Source: Massilia aurea (GTDB lineage Bacteria > Pseudomonadota > Gammaproteobacteria > Burkholderiales > Burkholderiaceae_D). From it: DNA of 64,000 nt. The notes under the pieces are model-generated. The model did no database searches, had not been told where the DNA came from, and saw nothing but the letters and a program-made list of their open reading frames with translations. The stretch spans positions 682,001 to 746,000 of the forward strand of contig NZ_JANUGZ010000003.1 of the NCBI RefSeq assembly GCF_024753205.1. Direction: 5' to 3'. Shown piece after piece: positions 6,563-16,558 of this stretch (within the stretch, counting starts at the first letter, position 1; each line of letters begins with the position of its first letter). A program made the translations under genes and the position numbers.

Positions 6563-9500
6563 CCCGCAGCCCGCAAGGGCGCCGCAGGCAGACCAACCCA
6601 GCTCGTTGCGGCCGGAATATGCTCGCCTTTCATCACCAAGGTGAGGGGTCCCAGGCGCGCGTTATCCCCCACCCGCGCGCTGTACAGCACTGCGCTGCGC
6701 GGGCCGAGGTAGACCTTGCTGCCGATATCGACGCGGTCGATCTTCATCACCCGGTCTTCGAACAAGTGGGTCTGCGGACAGGACAGCGCATTGAGTTCGC
6801 TATGGTCGCCAATGTGCACGCAGTCGAACTCCGTGATGTCGGTGGTGTCCATGTACACGCCCTTGCCGATGTGGCAGCCGAGCAGGCGGAACGCGACCGG
6901 CAGCCATGGCGTGCCGCGCAGGTAGCGCATGAAGTTGGGCACCGCAATGCCTTCGTACATATTGGTGACGCCTTCGGACAGCCAGACGAACGGCGTCCAC
7001 ATCGGCTCCGCGCGCTTCTCGTAGCGGCCCAGTAACAGCCACTTGAAGGCCAGCACGAACAGGTAGTTACCGATGCCGTAGGCCAGCCCGATCAACGCCA
7101 GGTAGGCAATGACGGCGCCCCAGTGCCCTGCCCCCGCGATCGGCATCAGATCCAGCACCACCGTGTAGCCGACCGTAATCACCATGGCATGCGGCGCCAC
7201 GATGCGGAAGGCTTCCACCAGCGAGCGGCCCAGGCGGCGTAGTAGCGATGGCTTGTAGGTCAGGTGCTCCGGATAACCGCCGACCTGCTCGCGCGCCGGC
7301 AGGCGGATCGGGGGCGAGCCGAGCCACGTGTCGCCGGCCGTCATGCGCTCGTTGTCCGGGGCGTGGGTGTGCACGCCCACCAGCACGCCCTCTGGCAGGA
7401 TGGTGCCGTCCGGGATGTAGCTGCCGTTGCCGACGAACGAGCGGTTCGACACCACCGTAGGTTGCATCGTCATCCAGCCGCCATCGACATGTTCGTCGCC
7501 CAGCATCACGGCGTCGGCAATGAAGGTTTCATCGCCCAGCGTCAGCATGTCCGGGACCACGCCCAGCGCGGTGGAAATCTCGGCATCCCGCCCGACCTTG
7601 GCGCCCAGCAGGCGGTACCAGAACGGCGCATACACGGTAGCGTAGATGCCGTGCAGGACGTTCAGGCTCGACTCCTGGATGTGGCTGACCAGCCACTTCT
7701 TGCAATAGGCGTTCGAGTGGACAGCGTAGCGGCCCGGCTGGATGCGCGGCAGGAAGCCCCAGCGGATCGCCGCCGACACCAGCATGGTCAGGAACACCAG
7801 CACGGCACTGGCCGGCAAGGCCAGCACGAAATAGCGTACCAGCTGCCCTTCGATGGTGCTCGCCTGCAGCCAGGCCAGCGCACCGCGCTCGTCGAACCAG
7901 TCGATCAGCACGAAGCTCGGGAACACCGGCATGAAGAACAGCGTCGCCACCAGCAGGATGCCGAAGACGAAGAACAGCGCTTCGCCTGCGCGGCGCAGCT
8001 GGCCCGTGTGCGGGCGCGGCGGTAGTGCCGATGGATCGAATGCGTGGGCATCGCGTGCCGGAGAGCCCTTCCAGACGCGGTTCGCGGGCACGACACCACC
8101 GTCCTGCAGCGCCGACTGGCCCTCCAGATGGCCATGCCGCTCCACGAGGGTGTTCCCTTCCAATATGGCGTACGACGACACGAAGGCATCGTCTTCGAGC
8201 GTGACACGCCCCAGAAGCAGGCGGCCGCGTTCCACGCGCGCGTTCTCGATATTGACGGCATTGCCGATGCTGACGTTGTCGCCGAACTGCAGCAGTTCGG
8301 GCGCGCGCACCGTCATCGAGCCGATCACGACATCGTCGCCATTTTCGCGCCCAAGAGGCGCAACCACCAGGTGTACAGCGACGACCCGGCCAGCAGGTAG
8401 GTGGGCGCCCCATCGATCAGGCGGTCGGCCAGCCACCAGCGATAGTACGTCATGCCCCACAGCGGGTACGAGCCAGGCTTGAGCCGCCCGGCGACGAGCC
8501 ATTTGCCGCCAATCGCCAGCACGAACTCCATGACCGTCGCCAGCAGGAACACGCCGATCGCTGCCGCAACTGCCCGGGGGACGCTGTCGCCGGGCGCGCC
8601 GGTCATGGAGTGGTACGCGAAGAACGGCGCTAGCCATTGCGCCATGCGCAGCGTCACCAGCAGCGGAAACACCGCCAGCTGGGCCAGGCCGCAGACCCAG
8701 CGTCGCACTGCGGGCGGCGGGGTCCAGTCGGCCTCCATCGCCGCCGTTCCCGCGCCCTGATCGATGCTGGCCGCGATCGCGCCAACCTGGCGCTTCTGGT
8801 AGATGTCGCCCACCGTCATGTGGGCAAAGCGCGGATCCTGGCGCAAGGCGCTTGCCAGGCGGGCGGCAAAAAACGAGTGGCCGCCCAGGTCGGAGAAGAA
8901 ATCCTGCTCGCGCCGGATCGGCTGCCCCGGGAACAGCTGGGCAAGGGCCGCGAACAAGGCAGTCTCCCCCGCGGTTTCCGGCGCGTCCGATGCCGCCAGG
9001 TCGCCCGGCAGCGGCGCGCTCAGTGCCATGGCCTTGAGCGCCTTGCGGTCGATCTTTCCTGAGGTTAGGCGTGGCATGACCGCGAGAACTTCGAAGCGGC
9101 TCGGCACCATGTAGGGCGGCAGGCGGCCGGACAGCGCCGTGCGCAACGTGGCGCTCGCAAGCTGTTCGTCGGTCGCACCCGGCGTCGGCACCAGATAGGC
9201 CACCAGACGGTCGATGCCATCGTCCTTGCGCAGCAGGACGGCGGTGGTACCGATGCCGTCCTGCTGGGCCAGCACAGCCTCGATCTCGCCCAGTTCCACG
9301 CGAAAACCGCGGATCTTGACCTGATCGTCGGTACGGCCCAGGCACACCACCTGCCCGTCCGGTTCGATGCGCGCGAGGTCGCCCGTGCGGTACAGGCGCG
9401 CATCGTCGCTGCCGCAGGCCCATGGGTTGGGCAGGAATTTTTCGGCAGTTAGATCAGCGCGCCCCAGGTAGCCGGCAGACAGGCCGGGACCGGTGATGCA

Positions 9501-10589
9501 CAGCTCCCCGGTATCGCCGCGCGGCAGGATCTGCAGGCCCTTGTCGGTCTCGGTCGAAATGACCAGCAGGCCATAGTTCGGCAGCGGATCGCCGATGGTG
9601 ATCGTGCGTCCCGGTTCCATGCGCGCCAGGCTGGCCGAGACCGTCGCTTCGGTCGGGCCATAGGTGTTGAACATGACACGGCCGGGCCGGGAGAAGCGCT
9701 CGACCACGGCTTCCGGGCACATCTCGCCACCCAGATTGATGATGCGCAGGCTCGCGACATCCTGGGCGAACAGGGACAGCAGGGTCGGTACCGCATGCAG
9801 CACGGTGACGCCGTTTTCCGCGAGCAGGCGCGGCAGCGCTTCCGGATCGCCTGCGGCTTCCTTGGGGCCGAGCCAGAGCGTCGCGCCGACCAGATAGGAA
9901 ATCCAGATCTCTTCGAAGGACATGTCGAAGGCGACCGAAAATCCCTGGTAGACACGGTCGTCCGCACGCACGCCCAGCACCGCGTTTTCGCTGCGCAGGA
10001 AGTGGCAGATGCTGCGCTGGTCGATCAGGATGCCTTTCGGCTTGCCGGTCGACCCCGACGTGTAGATCACATAGGCCGGCGCGCTCCCCGGGACCACGCC
10101 GCGGCGCTTGAGCACGTAGCCGTCGGTTGCGGGCAGCAGCAGGTGCTCGGCCATGTGGATGGGTTGGGTAATACTGCCAAGGCGCTCGCGCATCCGTTCG
10201 CTGGCCACCAGCGCCGGCGAACCGGCGTCCGTCATGCAGACCAGCAGGCGCTCGGCCGGCGTGTCTTCGTCGACCGGCAGCCAGGCGGCCCCGGTCTTGG
10301 CGATCGCCGCCTGCATGATCAACAGGTCGATCCCACGTGGCATCCACAGGCCGACGATATCGCCTGGCCCGATGCCGGAGTCGATCAGGCGCGAGGCGGC
10401 CAGGCTGGCCTGCTCGTCGAGTTCGCGGTAGCTGAGCTGGCGTGCGCCGGACACAAAGGCGGGCTGGTCGGGCGCACGCTGCGCGCTGGCTTCGAGCAGG
10501 TCGGCCAGGATTTCATCGCGCAGCAACTCGGGCTGGTGGGGTCCGTACAGGATGTCGGGATGCTGCGTCGAGGAAATAGAATTTTTCAT
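6559..10589 (-). pseudogene. Pls/PosA-like NRPS (A-PCP-membrane terminal domain), frameshifted
   Basis: Two open segments make one protein of about 1340 residues. The first (10589 to 8325) has an adenylation domain with YTSGSTGKPKG (176-186), NTYGPTEA (308-315), YRTGD (400-404) and GKIDRKAL (511-518), and a carrier domain with LGGHS (Ser572). It runs into TGA just after WWLRLLGAKM. One base earlier in frame the second segment continues GDDVVIGSMTV through several membrane helices and left-handed beta-helix repeats to 6559, as in the NRPS terminal domain of poly-lysine synthetase-type enzymes. A single missing G at 8339-8340 (ATGGC for ATGGGC) explains the break. The start at 10589 (MKNSIS) was chosen over 10664. 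The adenylated amino acid is unknown; the PPTase follows in the same operon. Confidence 0.85.
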
Positions 10590-10791
10590 CGACACCACAT
10601 AAGGCTGAGATGCATTTACGCAAGGCAGTTGTAAAACAAAAATTCCCGCACCACCACCTTTCATCGGTTTTTACAACGACAGGCTGACCTTCCCTCAAAT
10701 AGGTGCATTAAGCTTTTTTATATTTGACTTCTTCATATGTTGTAAAAAAACAATCGGAACCAAGTGCTGTAAATATTGATGGAAAAACAAT

Positions 10792-10819
10792 TTGATTAAG
10801 GTCAAACTAGTTCTGTAAA
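10792..10819 (+). promoter_or_regulatory. Possible promoter of the OmpA-like lipoprotein gene
   Basis: TTGATT (10792-10797) and TGTAAA (10814-10819) are 16 bases apart, 20 bases before the start codon, in an AT-rich divergent gap. Three TTGTAAAA-like words occur nearby (about 10630, 10670 on the other strand, and 10740) and could be regulator sites shared with the NRPS operon. Tentative. Confidence 0.25.
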
Positions 10820-10838
10820 TACACCAAGGGAGGCTTAC

Positions 10839-12974
10839 ATGAGAACCAAATGGATCGGATCCACACTCTTTTTGCTGTGTTGCTGCCTATTGGCGAGCGG
10901 TTGCGTGACCCACATCCAGAAGTCGCTGGACCGCTCGGTCATGATCGCGCAGCGATGCGCAGATATCGAAGAAGCTGTACCAAATCGCAAAGATGTGGAA
11001 AGCGACCTGTTGAACGCCATCTCCATGCGCTTGGTAGCCACCTGCGCCGACGGCAATCAGAGCTGTGTGGGTTCGACGTCAATAACGGCGCCACCTAATC
11101 CCATGACTTTTGCCGGAAACCTGCTCGCAAACTTGGAACAGCACCATACGATTCTGCTCTCTATAAATCACCAGTTTTCAGAAACCAATAAGAGCACACT
11201 CAGGTCGTTCCGAAACGAACAGGAAAGCCTTCGAAACGAACTGATCCAAACTCAAAACGATATCCCCAAAGCCCTGAATGCGCTGTATGGCGAGTTAAGG
11301 AATGCAAAGATAGTGCTTGATGAGTCGCTATCGAAAGCGCACGCGTGCGAACGTCGCACAAACTGCGTTGCCGCTCTTGGCCGGAAGTTGGCGACGATCC
11401 GACCGACGTTGGACAAAAAAGTCGGCGACCTCCATCAAAAGATACGAGATTTTTCTGCCCTTGCACGACGCTCACAACGTCTTGCAGAGAACACAGCATC
11501 TCTTCTAGAGCAGTTCGGCGAGACACTCACGACGACCGCAACAATGGAACAGCAAGCGATCAAGAACACGAGCAATCAGCTGAAACGCGACACAGCCAAC
11601 CTTGTCGCCAGCAGCGCCTTCATGGAGCAGCGGCTGGAAGCTGGCGCCCGGGCGCTCGACAGTCTGTTCTCACTGGAAGTCCAAGTCGCTGCGGCTGATC
11701 TCATGGCGACGAGACTATACGAAAAAGTGGCCGACAAAATGGTTGTCGGTATAGATCGCCTGTTGTCGCAAGTAGATCGGACCATCGACAAGGTGGATGA
11801 GCACGCATATGGCGCCGCCACGCTCGGAACCTATCTTTTCGAAGATAAGATACAGAATAAATTCGATGGGGTGTTCACCACCTATATTGCCGACCGTTTA
11901 CCAAAAAACAGCAATACGGCGAAGCTTGCTTTCATGGCCGCGACCTGCAAACGCCTGGTGCCCGACGACGATAATGTGGCCAAAAATGCGTCGCTGTTCT
12001 CGCCCTTTGTGTTTGCTGCCCTCATCCGTATGCAGGTGGATCTGGAGGGCGGCAAGAGGTCACTGGAAAGCGTTCGCAAGGAATGGGAACAAGGCTTAAT
12101 TTACACGGGCCACAAATCAGTGGAGGCCGAGCAAAAATCGGACACGACCTTCCTCGGTCTTGTCGCCGAGGCGTATCGTGTTGAGTCCTCCACGGACGGG
12201 GGTGGACAAAAAGCCCCTTCAATCCTGCAGCAGGTGGCATTGTGCGCCAACGTGGAGCAGCAACTCGCGGCGACCGAGCAACTGACCCACAAAGAACTGA
12301 AAGAACGCTCATGGGCGGCATGCGGAAAGGCTGTGATGAGTGCGACGTTGATCGGCCAAGGGCTGCCCGACGCCGCGAATCCTGCACTTGCCCACCAGGC
12401 GATCGAAAAAGCGAAATTGGACCCGCCTGCGTCGCGGCCGGCAGGGCAACCTGGTGCAGAGGATGCTGCTGCCTGGCGCCAGGCCATGGAGGCAGTGCTT
12501 GCCGCCACCGCCCCAAAGCAGCCATCACACTTCGAGCGGCTGTGCCAACGCATCCGCAGTGGCACGCCAGCGCTCCGCTGCCAACCAAGCGTATCAGGCG
12601 ATACGGTAACACTGGACTTCGACTCCAGCTTCGCTATCAGCAAGGCTGAGGACCGGGCACTGGAAATGCAGATTGCCCAACTCGCCGACGTACTGGGTGA
12701 GGAGCAGCAGGTCTATATCTTCACAGTGTACGGTTATGCTTCCGCCAGTGCCTATCCTTGCCGCCGCTCGATAGCTCGCAAGCCCTCTCCCTGCGACGAA
12801 AAGAAGAATTATGCTTTAGCAAAGTCGCGTGCTGACTGGGCGATAAACGTACTGAGGAAGCGGCTACAACACCGTTTCGTCTCGGGCAGCGATACCGTTG
12901 GCCTGTTCAACCCGCTGAGCTTTGACACGCCAGAGGACCGGCGTATCCGGATGAAGGTCGCTTTGCAAAATTGA
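10839..12974 (+). CDS. Large OmpA-like lipoprotein with coiled-coil middle
   Basis: A 711-residue lipoprotein: positive start, hydrophobic stretch and lipobox LASGC give acylation at Cys22. The middle (about 60-330) is charged, Gln/Leu-rich and predicted by eye to be long helices or coiled coil. The last about 115 residues run from TVTLDFDSSFAIS through VYGYASASAYPC and YALAKSRADWAINVL to EDRRIRMKVAL, an OmpA-like peptidoglycan-binding layout, although two cysteines in the loop are unusual. A strong AGGGAGG precedes the ATG. It faces the NRPS operon across a 250-bp AT-rich gap. Probably an outer-membrane lipoprotein that touches peptidoglycan; I know no named family for the full length. Confidence 0.7.
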   Translation: MRTKWIGSTLFLLCCCLLASGCVTHIQKSLDRSVMIAQRCADIEEAVPNRKDVESDLLNAISMRLVATCADGNQSCVGSTSITAPPNPMTFAGNLLANLEQHHTILLSINHQFSETNKSTLRSFRNEQESLRNELIQTQNDIPKALNALYGELRNAKIVLDESLSKAHACERRTNCVAALGRKLATIRPTLDKKVGDLHQKIRDFSALARRSQRLAENTASLLEQFGETLTTTATMEQQAIKNTSNQLKRDTANLVASSAFMEQRLEAGARALDSLFSLEVQVAAADLMATRLYEKVADKMVVGIDRLLSQVDRTIDKVDEHAYGAATLGTYLFEDKIQNKFDGVFTTYIADRLPKNSNTAKLAFMAATCKRLVPDDDNVAKNASLFSPFVFAALIRMQVDLEGGKRSLESVRKEWEQGLIYTGHKSVEAEQKSDTTFLGLVAEAYRVESSTDGGGQKAPSILQQVALCANVEQQLAATEQLTHKELKERSWAACGKAVMSATLIGQGLPDAANPALAHQAIEKAKLDPPASRPAGQPGAEDAAAWRQAMEAVLAATAPKQPSHFERLCQRIRSGTPALRCQPSVSGDTVTLDFDSSFAISKAEDRALEMQIAQLADVLGEEQQVYIFTVYGYASASAYPCRRSIARKPSPCDEKKNYALAKSRADWAINVLRKRLQHRFVSGSDTVGLFNPLSFDTPEDRRIRMKVALQN

Positions 12975-13056
12975 ACAAGCTGCAATGCGCGCATAGATCA
13001 GCAAGGTCACCTGCGCAGGAATTGCCGGCAATTTTCTGGCATCCCTGCGCGCCGCC

Positions 13057-14082
13057 TCAAAAATCGTAACGCAGCCCCACTGCCAGCGCACGACCACCAC
13101 GCACACCGCCATCCACGTCCGCCAGGCCGCCACGGCGCGTCGTCAGCGCCGCCGTTTCAGCTTCACGATACAGCTCGGCAAACAACCTGGCGTCGCGCGA
13201 CAACGCGTAATCGATGCCGAGATGGATGATCTCGTCACCGTAGTTGTCCACCTTGGCGAGCATCAGCTTGATCGTGCTCTTGCCCAGCGCATAGTGGCCG
13301 TACAGATTGATGGCGCGGTTGCCATCGGTCGAGAAGCTGCCTGGCTGGCGGTTGCCCGTCTCGAATGCCTCGTACTTCACTGCGAGATACAGGGCGTCGG
13401 CCTGATGGCTCAGCGTGACGCCGTAGATGCGGTTCTTGCCATAGCCCGCGTCGCCCCGGTCATCGACGCCTGCCGCCAGGCGGGTGTCGCCGCGGACATA
13501 CGTGGCCACTGCCTGCCAGCGGCGGTCGTCGATGCGCGAAGTCGAGCGGCGGTTACCGCTGCTGGGCGCATAGCCTGCGCCAAACGACAGGCCGTTGTAG
13601 TCGGGGGTCGTGTACGCCAGCGTCTTGGCTACCCGGAACACGGTGTAGGTCGCATAGCCACTGTAGTAGGTGCTGAACATGTCCACCGGCGCCGCCACCG
13701 CGTTGTAGTAAGGCATCCATTGCTGGCCGTAGGTGAGCGCGCCGAGGGTGCCCTTCACCCCGACGCTGGCGATGCGGATGTTTTCATCCTGGTCGTAGGG
13801 ATCGCGCAGCCTGGCGTTGGCGACATCGACCGGCAGTTCGACCTGTCCGACGAGCGCCAGATCTGCATTGATCGGGTATTTGCCGCTGACGCCCACGCGT
13901 GAATATGCGTCGCGCAGGCCAGTGTAGGAATCAGCACGATCTGGGTGGACCGATTCGACCTGGGTGCGCAGCGAGCCGTAGAAATCGAACTCCGGCGTGT
14001 CCTGTGCAAACGCGGCGCTGCCGCAGAGAGAGCCCGACAATGCAAACGCCATGCAGGCAGGTGTGGTGGTAAGGAAAGTCAT
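13057..14082 (-). CDS. Gram-negative porin (OmpC/Burkholderia type)
   Basis: A 341-residue outer-membrane beta-barrel protein. A signal peptide ends at SAAFA-QD, strands start with FDFYGSLRTQVES and SRVGVSGKYP, and the protein ends in YDF with the terminal Phe needed for barrel insertion. Length and strand pattern match the trimeric general porins of Burkholderiales. GGAG lies eight bases before the ATG at 14082; the internal Met11 would also leave a usable signal peptide. It is convergent with the lipoprotein gene, 82 bases away, and may serve sugar or gluconate uptake next to the gluconate dehydrogenase genes, which is inference from context. Confidence 0.9.
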   Translation of the reverse strand: MTFLTTTPACMAFALSGSLCGSAAFAQDTPEFDFYGSLRTQVESVHPDRADSYTGLRDAYSRVGVSGKYPINADLALVGQVELPVDVANARLRDPYDQDENIRIASVGVKGTLGALTYGQQWMPYYNAVAAPVDMFSTYYSGYATYTVFRVAKTLAYTTPDYNGLSFGAGYAPSSGNRRSTSRIDDRRWQAVATYVRGDTRLAAGVDDRGDAGYGKNRIYGVTLSHQADALYLAVKYEAFETGNRQPGSFSTDGNRAINLYGHYALGKSTIKLMLAKVDNYGDEIIHLGIDYALSRDARLFAELYREAETAALTTRRGGLADVDGGVRGGRALAVGLRYDF

Positions 14083-14112
14083 CGATGGTCTCCAAAGGTC
14101 AGGACCATAAGG

Positions 14113-14817
14113 TCAAATTAAAGCGGCAAGATGGGTGGCTACTGGCATCAGACTGAGCACCAGTTCGCGCACCCCGTCCCAGACGATCTGCACGCCCAGA
14201 CACAGCAGGATGAACGCGGTCAGGCGCAGGAAGACGGCGGTGCCGGCTTCGCCGATCAGGCGCAGGAAATGTTCGCCGTAGCGGAACGCAAGGTACAGCA
14301 GCACGCCAATCAGGCCGAGGGCGAGCAAGGCGCCGCCCATGCGCGCTAGTGAAAACACCACCTTGACATCATGCAGGGCCACACCGACGGTGATGGCGAC
14401 GGCGATCGAGGCCGGGCCACAGCTGATCGGGAAAGTCAGCGGATAAAAGGCCTGGCGCTGGGCGTGCTCCGGCGTGAAGGTCTCGGCCAGGGAGGCCCGG
14501 CTGTCGGGCGTGGCAGGCGTCGCCCCGAGCAGGCGCCAGGCGACGGAGGCCAGGATCAGGCCGCCGCCAATACGGACGATGGGGAGCGAGATACCGAAAA
14601 AATCGAGGACGTACGAGCCGATCAGCATCGAACCGGCCATCAGCCAGAACATGTTGCGGGCGATGCGGCGTGCCAGCAGCGCCCGGATCGTCGGCGAGGC
14701 GCCTTCGGTCAGGCTCAGGAAAATCGGCGCGGTTGCGGCCGGATTAAGGATTGGCAACATCGTTACCAGTACAAACAGGAAGCTCCTGGCTGCCACCAGA
14801 ATAAGTTCGATCGTCAT
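14113..14817 (-). CDS. MarC family integral membrane protein
   Basis: The 234-residue product has six hydrophobic segments and the family's opening LPILNPAATAPIFLSLT and the half-repeat YPLTFPISCGPASIAVAITVG. MarC/SnatA proteins were named from the mar locus, but their transport role is poorly settled. I chose the ATG at 14817 because the ten residues upstream of it are polar and outside the family alignment. It lies 30 bases upstream of the porin gene on the same strand and could be co-transcribed with it. Confidence 0.85.
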   Translation of the reverse strand: MTIELILVAARSFLFVLVTMLPILNPAATAPIFLSLTEGASPTIRALLARRIARNMFWLMAGSMLIGSYVLDFFGISLPIVRIGGGLILASVAWRLLGATPATPDSRASLAETFTPEHAQRQAFYPLTFPISCGPASIAVAITVGVALHDVKVVFSLARMGGALLALGLIGVLLYLAFRYGEHFLRLIGEAGTAVFLRLTAFILLCLGVQIVWDGVRELVLSLMPVATHLAALI

Positions 14818-15033
14818 GGATAATCCGGCAGCCCCGTCAGGCTGCACCTCGGTTGCCAGCGCATGGGGTCGCTGGCGTGGTGGTTGTTTACGTGCACACC
14901 TTCAAGCGAAACACGACGCGTGCCAATGTGGAACCTGCCGGTGTTACGGGGGCTCTTAGTCTCACAGCATAAACTGTACAGGAAGGTCGGGCGGGATGGA
15001 CACACGCCTAGCGTCGCTCCGTGGTGTGCGGAG

Positions 15034-15072
15034 GTGCGTTGAACGCGTGGACGGGAAACCCGCCCACCCTAC
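15034..15072. repeat. REP-like palindromic unit
   Basis: The unit reads GTGCGTTGAACGCGTGGACG and continues with GGAAACCCGCCCACCCTAC, with a hairpin GGACGGG-AAA-CCCGCCC. Its reverse complement matches the unit at 38269-38307 with few mismatches, and a third related unit is at 38334-38370. It lies downstream of the gluconate dehydrogenase operon. Confidence 0.65.
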
Positions 15073-15077
15073 CCGTG

Positions 15078-15137
15078 AAAAAAAGCGGCGCCGCCAGCAC
15101 CGGATCACGTGAATGACCCTGTACCGACGGCGCCGCC
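15078..15137 (-). terminator. Terminator of the gluconate dehydrogenase operon
   Basis: Read on the minus strand, GGCGGCGCCG (15137-15128) pairs with CGGCGCCGC (15093-15085) across a long loop, or the right arm folds on itself, followed by seven T (15084-15078). It lies 20 bases after the cytochrome subunit stop. Confidence 0.7.
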
Positions 15138-15157
15138 GTCACGCTACCCTCACACGT

Positions 15158-16546
15158 TTAGTGCTTGGTATCGCCCTTGTCCATCTCGTGGATCTCGTGG
15201 TCCTTCAGTGCCTTGCGTACCTTGGCCACATCGGCTGCACCGACTGGCGCGGCCTTGTTACCCCAGGCATTGCGCACGAAGGTGGTCAGGTGCGCCGTCT
15301 CTTCGTCCGACAGACGCCATGCGAAGCCCGGCATGCCCAGTTCCGATGGCGCCGTTTTGGTCGATGGCAGGCGTGCGCCGGCCAGGATCACACGGATCAG
15401 CGAGCTCGGGTCCTGCTGCAGCACGGTCGGGTTGCCCGGCAGCGCAGGGAACACATTGCCCGAGGCCTTGCCGTCGACACGGTGGCAGGCCGAGCAATTG
15501 TCCAGATACAGCTGGACACCGCGCTGGCTGTCGTCGCCGCTCATGATGGCGTCGACCGTCGCCGTGCTGGCCGTGAAGCTGGCTTTCTTGTTGCCCGTGG
15601 CCGGCAGCGTCTTGAGGTAGCCTGCCATCGCGCTCAGGTCGTCATCCGTCATGTTCTGCGTGCTGTGCAGGACGACGTCCTGCATCGGCTCGCCGAGCAC
15701 GCCCGAATGGCTGTTGCGACCGGTCTTGAGGGTATCGACGATATCCTTCTCGCTCCAGTTGCCCATGCCGTCGACCTTGTCGCCACGCAGGTTCACCGCG
15801 AGCCAGCCGTCGATCAGCGGACCGCCAGCCAGGTACTCGGGACCCGACTCGTCCAGCGCCAGCTCATTGAGCGTGGCGGCGCGCGGGGTGTGGCAGGTGC
15901 CGCAGTGACCCAGGCTCTGGACCAGGTAGGCGCCGCGTGCAATGCGCTGGTCGGCGTACTTCGACAGGTCCATCGGGCCCTGCACCGGCACGAAGGTCTT
16001 GCGCCAGATGCCGAGCGGCCAGCGGATCGACAGCGGCCAGCGGATGTCGGCCGCGCGGTTCGCGGCGCTTGCCGGCGCCACGCCGTGCATGAAGTAGGCG
16101 TACAGCGCGCGCAGGTCGTCGTCGCTCATGCGGGCATACGACGGGAACGGCATCGCCGGATACAGCGTGCCGCCGGTCGGCGTGATGCCGTGGCGGATCG
16201 CGCGATCGAAATCGTCCAGCGTGTAGTTGCCGATACCGGTCGTCTTGTCCGGCGTGATGTTCGTCGAGTACATATTGCCGATCGGCGACTGGATCACGCG
16301 GCCGCCCGCGAAGGCTTTGCCGCTTGGCGCCGTGTGGCAGGCGATACAGTCCGAGGCGGTGGCGACATAGCGCCCCTTCTCGATCAGGCCGGCATCAGGC
16401 TTGGCGCCGGCCGCAAGTTGCGGACCGGGTTCGATCTTGCGCGTCTCGGTCGGTGCAACGGCGTAGCCGTACATGCCGGCAAACACCAGCGCGCCAACGA
16501 TGCCAAGGGTCAGGAGGACTTTTTTCACAGGTTTTTTCGTCGTCAT
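15158..16546 (-). CDS. Gluconate 2-dehydrogenase, triheme cytochrome c subunit
   Basis: A 462-residue membrane-anchored cytochrome that takes electrons from the flavoprotein subunit and passes them to ubiquinone at the periplasmic face. An N-terminal membrane anchor (about 9-30) precedes three heme sites: CIACH (67-71), CGTCH near 217 and CSACH near 353. The length and spacing match cytochrome subunits of FAD-linked gluconate, alcohol or sorbitol dehydrogenases. It is the last of three genes, 12 bases after the flavoprotein subunit, and a terminator follows. Substrate is inferred from the gamma subunit next door. Confidence 0.9.
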   Translation of the reverse strand: MTTKKPVKKVLLTLGIVGALVFAGMYGYAVAPTETRKIEPGPQLAAGAKPDAGLIEKGRYVATASDCIACHTAPSGKAFAGGRVIQSPIGNMYSTNITPDKTTGIGNYTLDDFDRAIRHGITPTGGTLYPAMPFPSYARMSDDDLRALYAYFMHGVAPASAANRAADIRWPLSIRWPLGIWRKTFVPVQGPMDLSKYADQRIARGAYLVQSLGHCGTCHTPRAATLNELALDESGPEYLAGGPLIDGWLAVNLRGDKVDGMGNWSEKDIVDTLKTGRNSHSGVLGEPMQDVVLHSTQNMTDDDLSAMAGYLKTLPATGNKKASFTASTATVDAIMSGDDSQRGVQLYLDNCSACHRVDGKASGNVFPALPGNPTVLQQDPSSLIRVILAGARLPSTKTAPSELGMPGFAWRLSDEETAHLTTFVRNAWGNKAAPVGAADVAKVRKALKDHEIHEMDKGDTKH

Positions 16547-16558
16547 CTGTTCGTCCTC

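Noticed and set aside
8330-8345. Programmed -1 frameshift in the NRPS-like gene
   Set aside because: The sequence GCGAAAATGGCG lacks a slippery heptamer of the X XXY YYZ type and no clear downstream structure was seen; a missing base is simpler.
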